Positions 29,846 to 38,129 of a stretch of 38,129 bases of DNA are shown in pieces. Under the pieces are notes generated by a model, which saw only the letters and a program-made list of their open reading frames with translations, was not told the origin of the DNA and did no database searches. Positions within the stretch are counted from its first letter, which is position 1, and each line of letters begins with the position of its first letter. The translations under genes were made by a program, and so were the position numbers. This DNA comes from Hypsibius dujardini (lineage: Eukaryota; Tardigrada; Eutardigrada; Parachela; Hypsibiidae), in assembly GCA_001579985.1 (NCBI GenBank), contig LRSR01010088.1:1-38129 (forward strand), given 5' to 3'.

Positions 29846-29897
29846 ACACCTTTGGCCAAAAAAATCGCGACGTAGCGATTTTTTTGGCCAAAGGTGT
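29846..29897. repeat. Perfect 52-bp palindrome (23-bp arms, 6-bp loop)
   Basis: ACACCTTTGGCCAAAAAAAT continuing CGC on the left is exactly complementary to the right arm GCG followed by ATTTTTTTGGCCAAAGGTGT, across GACGTA. It directly follows the microsatellite. Confidence 0.9.
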
Positions 29898-30322
29898 GTA
29901 CTGTTTTCCGCCATTCAGGCCCCTGTTCGGTCCGACGGCCTGCCATTTTGACGCAAAAGCCGTCACTTTCGCCGACCGGACCAACGACCGCCATTTGTGA
30001 CTGAACGGCCAACACATCCGCCGAGCTTCCCCACCCAGATCGACGGCCATCATTCTAACTCAAGGGCCGTCAAAAAGGAAAACACAATTTAATAGCAATA
30101 GTAGTAAACAGGAAATATGCGTTAGATACAAAGGAGCTGTTTGGATTTTGTATTGACGACCTTCGTCTTAGTTGATGTTCTCAAGCACGCCTTTCCAACA
30201 CATTAAAAAATGTACAGTTATCTGGCTCTCAAATATTAGGCCTGGGACTCTCATCTATTCCATTACAGTAGTTCATAATGATGGTTAGCAAAACAGGATT
30301 TCTCGAGAAACGATTTCGGTGG
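29898..30322. other. 3' flank of JmjC gene; no gene seen
   Basis: GC-rich at first (29900-30070), with several GACGGCC/GGCCGTC words, then ordinary. ATTAAA on the minus strand near 30088-30095 could serve as a polyadenylation variant for the JmjC gene. Confidence 0.4.
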
Positions 30323-32214
30323 TTAGTGATGAGTACTATGACGCGTCAAATTTCCTTTGTGATATGTGGTGTGAGGGCAGAATGGGCACGTGAACTGATT
30401 TTGCAAAGAGTGATAACGTCGAACGTGCTGATTGAAGGATCTAATTCTCTTGAAGTCTTTTTTGCAAGTTTCGCAATGTGGGGGTTTTTTTCCGGTATGA
30501 CAAACTGCTGCTGTAAGTCCAAAACACAAAGGGCTACCAGAAATGTATGGGAATAGTGTCCAAACATAATTATCTTTAATCAATTTGCTCACCTTTTGGA
30601 AAAGATCCAAGATAGTCGTCAAACGTATTTCCTAACATATCTTCGATTGCAATATTGCCATGGCAAACCACTTCATTCTGTTGACAAATACAAAATGTAT
30701 GAGAATGTTATACTACTCTTTTGCGTAATTACACTTTAAAGTTAGCTAGATGCAGTATAAAACTGCTAGTTATAACAACCTGCCGGCCCTATAAATATTG
30801 GGATATATTATATCATACCGCTTCAGCTGTTTCGGGAAACTTTGCGCGAAACTCCAGTTTTACTGGGAGCCATTTGGCCTTTCCAAGCCTGGCTGCGTTT
30901 ATGCGAGCCGCAGTCTCAGCGTTCGGTGTTTGGAGGCGCTTGAATAAGAGTTCAGCCCAATCAAGGAGTAACCTGACAGAGTCTTTGTGTTGTTTGCTTC
31001 CTGATTTGTAGACGGTGCACTTTACCATGAAAGTACAAACGTTTACTACGAGTACAATACGACATAAGTTTAAATCTTACATTCTCCCATATTGCCAATG
31101 CGATCGGAAATAACTGCAACCAGCGGGGTCCTACAAAGTTCCGTGCCTCGCTAACACCTGCAAGTTTAATCATTAGTACTACGAAATATTTGGAATGCAT
31201 GCACAAATATTGTACAGAAACCGGAACTACAAACCTGCACCGACGTTGATAACAGAATGAAGTGTCCCTCCCTCAAGAAGCATAATTGTTCCAGGCATCT
31301 GAATGTGGCAATTGACCTGGAAATGCTCGTATCAACAATTAATTATTAATAGGAAACTGAAGTCACCTGAACCAGCAGGTATGATCTGCCGGATGGCCAG
31401 CAAAGCAGTATATATTGATTAATAGTCGGAAGCTGTGTGGAATGCAGGCTGACATAAAAATAATGGTAGACTTATGCCCAGAGGACCAGCAGACCAGCAA
31501 TGGCAGAAGGACAAACTGACAGGCAGATGGACGAAGTGTCGGATGGATGGGTAAGGGTGAACCGAAGGGCAAAAAAATCAAGGGGATAGATATCTGGCAC
31601 ACTCAAAAATCGACAGATGATGCAAACGGATGGTATTCGAGTAAAAGGATGGACGAGAAGACGGCAGAATTGAGCAATAGCCGGGCAGACTGGCAGTGCC
31701 ATAAGGTTGTATATGGGGTATGAGGGATGAATGAGATGAAAGATAAATTACCGGAATTCCAGCGTTCTGGAGTGTTGTTAATGACGGCGCAAAGGATTTG
31801 TGAAAAAACTGGGGCCGCAGGCTGCCCATTCCTTCACTCAACGCCTCCACGTTTTTATTGAACCCCATGGAAAAATTCTTACCGTGATTTATGTTGATCG
31901 AATCAAACAAAAAGTCTTCGAAATGAAATGGTGTTCCTGTCCTGGATTGATTTATGTAGAACCAGGGTTCCGACAAACCGTTGCCGGGAATAAAATTCAG
32001 GAATAATTCCCCCAAATGCGGGTAGCAGAAATCGATTTGCAGGGCTCGGCTTTCTGCCGTCAGTCTCGGCTTGTCCACTCGGGCTGACTGAGGTGTCAGA
32101 TCTATGCGACCCGACTGGGCATACTCTTGTATCTCCCCCAAGAGCCATTCATCGAGTCCCGAAACAGGTTGGCAGGGGTGGAGTATCTGTTCCAAAAGTG
32201 GCAGAGTAGATAGA
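30323..32214 (-). CDS. JmjC-domain protein with two C-terminal C2H2 zinc fingers
   Basis: Exons: 31752-32214, 31235-31316, 31081-31157, 30819-31019, 30593-30677 and 30323-30510 (TAA at 30323-30325). Phases at the joins are 0, 1, 0, 0, 1. The JmjC core shows WFYINQSRTGTPFHFEDFLF with the His-x-Glu iron ligands, SININHG, then IQMPGTIMLLEGG and TLHSVINVGAGVSEARNFVG with the third iron-ligand His. This is the layout of 2-oxoglutarate-dependent histone demethylases of KDM4 type. The C-terminus carries CETCKKDFKRIRSFNQHVRR (C-x2-C-x12-H-x4-H) and CPFCPHTTYHKGNLTRHSTH (C-x2-C-x12-H-x3-H). The acceptor at 31019 (GTAAAG) is weak. The final acceptor is a NAGNAG run. The first exon starts in phase 2, so upstream exons exist; the one at 33030-33289 fits in phase. 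No JmjN domain is recognised. Confidence 0.75.
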
Positions 32215-32439
32215 CTAAAACAAAAGCTCGTTAATATCACATCTGTTTGCTCGTAAACAAAAAACTTGGCGGGAAGTAAAAAATGGCAACCGGTTTCATG
32301 CACGCTTTTAATTTCATTTTCTACCTAAACTGTTTGTAAATAAACGGCTTCAACAAATAACCAATTCTAAACGGTCCGGTTTTTGAAATTTAGTAACAAA
32401 CGAACACAAAAAGGGCATTATTAATGTTTTGTCAGTTCC

Positions 32440-32945
32440 AATAAGTAAACAGAAATATAAAAAGACAAACAAACAGAGAAAAAACGGCAAAAAGACAAAC
32501 AAACAAACAAGCAGACAAACAAACAAACAGGCAAACAGAGAGTTACAAATGCAACAAACAAGCAGACATACAGATAGAAAAGCAGAAAAGCATGGAGGCA
32601 AACAGACAGATGTGGAGACCGACATGGAGACAGACAAACAGACAAACAGACTGACAGAAAAACAGACAAACAATCAAGTACACCAGCAGATAAGTAGATA
32701 AACAGGCAAGCAAACAGATTGACTGACAGGCAGACAAACAAACAGGCAGACAGGCAGACAATCAGACGGAATAACAGACAGAAAAAGAAACAAGCTGGCA
32801 TTTAAGCAGACAGACAGACTGACAAATAGATGGGCAAACAGGCAGACAGGTAGACAAAGAGGAAGTCTGACAGCTTGACAGGAAGAGAAACCGTCAGAGA
32901 CAGACAAACAGGCAGGCAGGCAATTTAGCAGACAGACAGACAGAT
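32440..32945. repeat. CAAA/CAGA microsatellite
   Basis: This is a 500-bp degenerate array of ACAAACAG, CAGA and CAGG words between the first JmjC exon and the exon at 33030. Several long frames on both strands are repeat artefacts. Confidence 0.85.
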
Positions 32946-33029
32946 ATTTATAACCTCATTTTTTGCTATCTCATTCAGAAGTGGCAAAGGGCTCACTACA
33001 GAATTGTATGCTCTTAGTTATTAAAGTAC

Positions 33030-33289
33030 CTGTTTTTTTGGCACAGTGTAAAAACAGTTAGTACTGTCATCTTAGCTGTGATTTGGGCAGGAGCTTCGTT
33101 ATCCGAAGTTTGACTCCATCCTGGCATATTTGGAATAACCGATACCGTCTGGCGCGCAATCGGAGAGTGTCCGCATCCGGATTTTTCATAGATGGTTTTG
33201 CCTAGGTTTCCTGTCTTTAATGCCGATTCGACTCCCGATTCGCAAAAGTATTTACGATGGTAGGTTCCATTTTGAAATCCCGGATCAAT
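33030..33289 (-). CDS. Putative exon, Cys-containing; product unknown
   Basis: On the minus strand an acceptor (TTTAAAG) and a donor (AACAG|GTACTT) bracket 260 bp that is open without stops. It starts in phase 0 and ends in phase 2. It reads as a cysteine-bearing segment: NGTYHRKYFCESGVESALKT, YEKSGCGHSPIARQ, later ITAKMTVLTVFTLCQKN. The phase-2 end fits the first recognised JmjC exon at 32214, so it may be the N-terminal part of that gene. The beta-rich sequence with an N-x-T sequon and cysteines would equally suit an extracellular protein, and the phase-0 start fits the exon at 35244-35321. I cannot assign a family. Confidence 0.45.
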
Positions 33290-33367
33290 CTTTAAAAATG
33301 AGAGGGAGCTCGAACACTGGTACAGAATTGTGACTAGTTTTTAGCGTTTGGTTTATGTAACAGCTGG

Positions 33368-33570
33368 CGGTTGTTCGTGCGTCAAGGAGCACGATGCTGG
33401 AGGTTGCTCGTGAACAGTCACTGGGGGTTGTTCATGAGCAACCACTGGAGGGTTGCTCGTGAGCAGCCACTGGGGGTTACTCGTGAGCAACCACTGAGGA
33501 GTTACTCGTGAGCAACCATTGAGGGGTTGCTCGTGAGCAACTATTGGGGGGTTGTTGGTGAGCAACCACT
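33368..33570. repeat. GTTGCTC hairpin minisatellite, cluster 1
   Basis: About eight copies of a unit of about 25 bp, GGTTGCTCGTGAGCAACC plus ACTGGGG. GTTGCTC and GAGCAAC are complementary, so each unit is a hairpin. Confidence 0.85.
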
Positions 33571-34857
33571 TACATAGATTTCAAATCAATTTAAAATATT
33601 TCAGCTCCATAATTATAAATCGATTTAAATATTTGAATTCGATGTAAATACTCTCAGTTTTTAGTGCTCGAATGGATCGTTTCGCTGCAGAATTATAAAT
33701 TCTTATTCACATTCCTTGTCACATCGGCTACAATAACTTGCTGCATATGTATTTTAACATTACGGTGCTTCGCCATATCGGATGGTGAGATGAGGGCGCT
33801 TTTTCCGAGTGACAAATATTACCGTGGAACGAGATTTTGCTTGATTGTTTGCAATACTTAAGCCATTAATGCAACAATATAAGTATTTTCGCTTAACCAA
33901 ACTATTGAAATCGACAATTTGTTCATCCATCTTTTCAAACTTGCTCTGGACAAATTTGAAGTCCCAATATAAAAGGTGTCAAATAGGGTAATAGGTTTGG
34001 TCACCTTTTTACTTTAATGACTAGAGAGAGAGAGAGAAAGGTTCGCAGTCAAGTCTATTACGGGTTTCCCGCGATTCCGGCGCGCGCGATTTGAAATCGC
34101 TCGTGTGTATGTGCAACACCCTAACAGTCACTATTTATGGTTCCAAAAATTTACTAAAATTATTTTTTGATGTGTTCAGTAAAGAGCTTTATAAAACCTC
34201 AATACCTATTTCGGCTCGGTGTTATCGTTAGGAATAAGCGATTACAATAATGAACTCGTAATACGAAAATTTTACTATATGTAAGGGAGCTGTGCTTCGT
34301 CTCGAAAAAAATACGGAGAGCCGAGTAGAAACAAATGGAACATGGATCTCTAATATATTCGCTTTCTTAAAACTCTTTACTGGATAGACGGAAGATTCCT
34401 GGAAATCTCAGAGATTATGAGACAGGAAAAGACACAAAGAAAAACACACACACAGACACGCAGACAGAGAGACAAACAGAAGGCCAGACCGTCAAATGGG
34501 ATGACAGATCGCGTAAATTGTTAGCAGCCTTGGTTGAGAATTCCTTACATCCGACCTTTAATTTTAATTTACATCATTTTTATTGTACGCCTATCCGTCT
34601 GTCTTCATGCCGGCTTGTCTATTTATTTGCATCTCTTACTGCATTTCTCTGATTATTTCCCTGTTTTTGTTTTCGGTCTGTGTTTGTCTCTCTGCCTCTT
34701 CATCTTTCGGCCTAGTATAAAATACTACCTAGTATAAATACTTAGATGGTTTGTGAGTAAATCAGTCTAAATTTTGTTTATTTTGCTGTGCCTTAGCTCC
34801 TCGGTCTCTCCATCGATTGCATTGATTGCTAGTTTTAAATAAAATTAGGCAACACTA
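33571..34857. other. Between the two GTTGCTC clusters; no gene seen
   Basis: AT-rich DNA with a GA run (34024-34036), a CAGA patch (34420-34490) and isolated short frames. No domain or splice-supported exon is recognised. Confidence 0.45.
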
Positions 34858-34995
34858 ACTGGGAGATTGCTCATGAGCAACCACCGGGTGGTTGGTCACG
34901 AGCAACCCCCCAGTGGTTGCTCACAAGCAACCCCCCAGTGGTTGCTCACAAGCAATCTTCAACGTATAACTCATTGAGGCAGCAGTGGTTGCTCA
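34858..34995. repeat. GTTGCTC hairpin minisatellite, cluster 2 (inverted)
   Basis: Four or five copies read as GTGGTTGCTCACAAGCAACC plus CCCCA, the reverse complement of cluster 1 in overall orientation. Confidence 0.8.
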
Positions 34996-35243
34996 CAACG
35001 CGCTTCACGTGTTCGTTTGCCGAGCTGGAATTAACGTTTAGTATTTCCTCGTAAATGATTAAAAAAAAATTGAACACCTGTTTAATTATTTAAAAACTTT
35101 TAAACACTATATCTTTAATACTCTCGGAACATTTTTAATATAACATTTTCATTAATATAACGGGTGAAATATCAATAAAATATTTTGAAGTAAAATCAAT
35201 TTCAACCCACCAAAAACTTATTATCGCTATTGCATTTGCTTAC

Positions 35244-35321
35244 CAAGTATGTTCCAACGTCGCGATCCGTCAATGTTGCCAACGAAGCAACAACAGCAAA
35301 GATGTTGGAATTGTATTTCAT
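35244..35321 (-). CDS. Putative 26-codon exon, product unknown
   Basis: Acceptor GATTTTGAG and donor GTAAGC flank 78 bp in phase 0/0, containing SLATLTDRDVGTYL. The L-T-x-x-D-x-G-x-Y spacing is like an Ig-domain F strand, though no cysteine follows Tyr. It is phase-compatible with exons at 37221-37270 (upstream) and 33030-33289 (downstream). Confidence 0.4.
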
Positions 35322-35375
35322 CTCAAAATCCACCCGTGTAAGAGATAGTCGAGGTACCGTTTTAATAAATATATT

Positions 35376-35658
35376 AGAGACGTTGATAGCAAACCGGCGT
35401 AAGCGTAACATAAATTTAGGCGTAAGGCCCGCTAAATGAACGCTTACAACTGGATGTTTAAGTACACGGCATAAGGATATGGGCGTCAAGCGCAAGAGCA
35501 GAAAATTTCAAGGAAACTACTAACATTTTCTTACTCCGTTCTTACGGCGAAACTTAAGGCCCATTGCCCCTTACGTCAGGCAGTAGCGTAAGAAATTAAC
35601 CGAAAGAGAGGCCACACCCTGCGCCTCATTCCGATTGGTCCGTGTCCTTGAGTTTACT
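35376..35658. mobile_element. MITE, copy 2 of the 9134-9433 family (inverted)
   Basis: It shares GCAAACCGGCGTAAGCGTAA, then GAAAATTTCAAGGAAACTA and GAGAGGCCACACCC-type phrases, with the reverse complement of copy 1. It is truncated or diverged at its right end, where homology fades after GTCCGTGTCCTTGAGTTTAC. Confidence 0.8.
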
Positions 35659-36299
35659 GTGTTGATAAATTTTATACTGTGCTGCTTTGTCTTTCTGTGA
35701 TATGAAGAAGGAATATATTCTGCAAAGAGGAGAATGAGTGAAATTTCATCTGCGGTATCCGTAATTGATCATTAGATCTTTATCTATTTACACCCTGTTG
35801 CGGGCTTCATGTGGTGGGATGGCGAGTCTTGCCACTCATTGCCATAACGGACAAACTGCCACAGTGGCAGATGGCCTGCTTCATACCCTCCTGCTACGAG
35901 TCCCTTTTGTGACAGAAATACACACAGTCAAATACAGGGCATACGCGAAAACTTTTTGGCAAGCTTTCTGTGTGTGTCTGTGAGTAAGTGTGCAAGAGAA
36001 AACGCTGTTTAATTTTCCCTTCTCTTTACCCAATGCATGTATGCTCCATCCGGTATAGTGCCCGTACCACGGAGCCGTGTTTCATACTCTGTATAGGATC
36101 AACAAGAGGCTGCAACAGCCAGTGTCTGTAGTTTCTTTTTGCCAAAAAATTTTATAAGAAAAATTAAGCAATACATATAGCGAAACTGAAAAATTGTTAT
36201 TGAGGTGAAATCAGAGCTTAATTAGTAAATGAGAAGGCATTGTTTTCGGTTTGGCGCAAAAATGAAAAAAAGAAGCTAACATGATGGGTTTGTATAAGA
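35659..36299. other. No gene seen
   Basis: A short frame at 35765-35983 has no support. Nothing else is recognised. Confidence 0.4.
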
Positions 36300-36960
36300 T
36301 ATGGTGGCTGTAGTTAGTAGTTTTGTAGTTGCATTTTTCAGTAAAAGTTCATGGTTACTTAGTGATACTTTTCAAATATAGTTTTATTTCGAAGGTACTT
36401 AGTTGTAATTTTTATTTGTAGTATATAATTTGTACGTACTTCGTTGTGATTTTTTTAGCGGTTCATAAAAAGAGATGTAATCTTATATCACAGTGACCAC
36501 GAATACAGTTTTTTATTACAAAGCTTAATGATTGCTATACAGTATGTAATGATTGATAATAAATGTAAACAAATAGCTTAATGTTAAGAAATGCACACTC
36601 AAAAAATTAAAAAACATCCAGTTAGGGAGTCGACGAGAAACACTTGCGGACAAGCCTGAAACAGAAAGGTATCAGCACAGCGATGTGCGTAATGATACTG
36701 TAGTGTATAATGCCACTGTGGGTCAAGATTCAGCAAGGTCAATTTATATCTTCCATGCTCAGGGAATAAATCATTTTAATTAAAAATAACATTTGCATTC
36801 TAAATACAAATTAAAAACTACAATCCGAAAGAACGACTACGTAACTACTTAATAAAAACTAAAACTGAAAACTATAACTACAAAACTACTAAATATTAAA
36901 GAAAACTACAAGCTACAAACTACAAACTACAACTACCATGTTTTATAGATGCCCCTACAA
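36300..36960. repeat. Possible degenerate fold-back element, AT-rich
   Basis: The left side is rich in GTAGTTTTGTAGTT and TTACTTAGT words, and the right side in AACTACAAAACTACTA and ACTAAAACTGAAAAC. TTAGTAGTTTTGTAGTT pairs with AACTACAAAACTACTAA. The overall match is imperfect. Confidence 0.4.
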
Positions 36961-37220
36961 AACTACAAAACTGATCTAAAACAAAGTTGTTTTTTTATGG
37001 CGTCATAAATAATTCCATACAAAAATGACCATAACAAAATTTGAGAGCAAATGGCAATGTGGAAAGTCAGGTTGAATTTTAGGGTTATAAGCTTTAGTGC
37101 AAAACATTTCGTCAACAGCACCAGAATAAAAAAATGCACCGCTACACCCAAAGACGTGAACATAGTATTATACGAGCGAAGACTAACGACAGCTCATCAA
37201 AACACTGGAACGACGCATAC

Positions 37221-37270
37221 ATTATAGATTCCTTTTATACGATCCGATCCGTTTGCATCTGCTGAAAATT
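37221..37270 (-). CDS. Putative short exon, product unknown
   Basis: Acceptor TTTTTCAATGCAG and donor GTATGC flank 50 bp. In phase 1 entry it reads FSADANGSDRIKGIYN and exits in phase 0, matching the entry of the exon at 35321. It is too short to identify. Confidence 0.3.
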
Positions 37271-37479
37271 CTGCATTGAAAAATAAAAGGTTTGATTTCC
37301 TCAATTTTAATAATACGGTTTCGGCATATTTGATGTGATTTCCGTTGTCTCAAAAAGCGAGTATCTGATCCTTATTTGAAAGTGAAGCGCTCCATCTCGG
37401 TGCACTCCGACCCCGTTTGACCGTCTATGGGCGCATCTGGTGTAGTTAATGCAATCAAAACACACTTTTTGTACTCCAT

Positions 37480-37612
37480 TATGACAGCCGGACGGACAGA
37501 CAGACGGACAGACAGACGGACAGACGGATGGATAGGCGGACGGACCGGCAAACAGACAGGTTAATAGACGCATAGACGGATGGACGGATGGACGGACAGA
37601 CAGACGGATAAA
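37480..37612. repeat. CGGA/CAGA microsatellite
   Basis: GGACAGACAGACGGACGGAT words make a 130-bp array of the same class as the others in the window. Confidence 0.75.
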
Positions 37613-37840
37613 CAATATTTCATTTTCTTACTCATACGAATGCGTTTCAGCACTTTCCAATCAAAGACAACCAAAGCGACCGCACCGGAACAAACAAAAA
37701 TCCCACCCGTAACACCACAATGACAATCAAAACTTGAATTGACTGGCCACTTCCTTTGCTGATCATATTGACTTCTCGTTCGGACATGTTTGAACGAATT
37801 TAAATTTGGTCCAGCATTTGTAGCAACGGTTTTCACAAAA

Positions 37841-38050
37841 TCACTCATCCCAGTAGCGGTGAAGAATGACTCGATCTTCTTCATGTAGACCGGTCTTGTA
37901 TTTGTAGGAATAGTGGTCGCGCTTACGTGAGTCCAGAGCAGCATCCGCTATAACGGCACCAACTGCAATACCTCCGGCTGCTACAGTTCCAGCAAGAAGT
38001 TTCCCTCCGATTGTTTTCGCGGCGTTTACTATTTTTTCTTCAAGACACTG
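37841..38050 (-). CDS. Putative 3' exon of a gene entering from the right edge; Gly/Ala-rich membrane segment
   Basis: After a possible acceptor (CCTACCTAAAAG) the 210-bp block reads in phase 0 to a TGA at 37841-37843. It encodes a glycine/alanine-rich hydrophobic stretch (KLLAGTVAAGGIAVGAVIAD) followed by a charged tail (SRKRDHYSYKYKTG). A strong internal donor (CTCAC|GTAAGC, near 37927) offers a different exit in phase 1, which would fit an acceptor near 37440. A second frame downstream (ATG at 37846, to about 37634) holds another hydrophobic stretch, GVTGGIFVCSGAVALVVFDW. I recognise no family. Confidence 0.35.
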   Translation of the reverse strand, partial: QCLEEKIVNAAKTIGGKLLAGTVAAGGIAVGAVIADAALDSRKRDHYSYKYKTGLHEEDRVILHRYWDE

Positions 38051-38129
38051 CTTTTAGGTAGGGAATTAAGTGCGGATGCCAGAGAGGCTTGTGCGACCTG
38101 AAGGGGGGCGGCGGGAGCGGGAGCGGTTG

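Noticed and set aside
28764-30000. Very long open frames on both strands (up to about 395 codons)
   Set aside because: They are produced by the GTCC/GTCT array; residues are only those dictated by the repeat and there is no domain or splice context.
30278-30556. Plus-strand frame opposite the zinc-finger exon
   Set aside because: The minus strand has two canonical C2H2 fingers; the plus frame is its shadow.
32350-32907. Several Leu/Cys/Val-rich minus-strand frames resembling membrane proteins
   Set aside because: Translations of the CAAA/CAGA microsatellite; overlapping in all frames.

Overview
The window is animal nuclear DNA. Every protein gene I can recognise is split by short GT-AG introns whose phases fit from exon to exon. 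The genes are animal families: mitochondrial RBFA, a Brat/TRIM-NHL protein, a G2E3-like HECT ligase, FABP, HIBCH, DNAJC19/TIM14 and a JmjC protein. One tRNA has an intron at the eukaryotic position. Brat and FABP look protostome-like and rather divergent, so a fast-evolving invertebrate is likely; I cannot name the lineage. All exon limits below were read by eye from splice sites, frame and phase.

Layout, left to right: RBFA 3' part (+, 182-1399); a 0.7 kb fold-back element (1.71-2.41 kb); brat-like NHL gene (-, 3336-7735, 5' end unresolved); hairpin minisatellite array A (8.77-9.02 kb) and a GTAAGCGTAA-type MITE (9.13-9.43 kb); HECT ligase (+, 10202-14369); two MITE-like inverted repeats; a GC-rich block with coding character but conflicting frames (15.87-16.35 kb); an intact four-exon rve/DDE integrase-like gene (-, 16695-18477) with a MITE just upstream; array B (19.05-19.29 kb), an inverted copy of array A; FABP (+, 19590-20590); HIBCH (+, 21253-23887); two tandemly duplicated tRNA-Asp genes (-); a 62-bp-arm palindrome; intron-containing tRNA-Ile(UAU) (+); DNAJC19 (-, 26528-28662), with a third intron full of hairpins and a 36-bp tandem repeat; a large CCGT/CTGT microsatellite (29.15-29.81 kb); a JmjC gene with C-terminal C2H2 fingers (-, 30323-32214, perhaps further upstream); inverted GTTGCTC hairpin minisatellites (33.4 and 34.9 kb); isolated phase-compatible exons (33.0, 35.2 and 37.2 kb, -); and the 3' end of a gene entering from the right edge.

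The genes form no pathway operon. Three products are mitochondrial (RBFA, HIBCH, DNAJC19), and FABP and HIBCH lie head-to-tail about 660 bp apart. The most distinctive feature is repeat architecture. CTGT/CAGA microsatellites fill introns in both orientations. Two unrelated minisatellite families have units that are each a self-complementary hairpin, and each family occurs as a pair of arrays in opposite orientation (about 10 kb and 1.3 kb apart). At least two coding blocks (HECT exon 8/9 and 15.9-16.35 kb) do not join cleanly in frame, so residual assembly indels or decay are possible.
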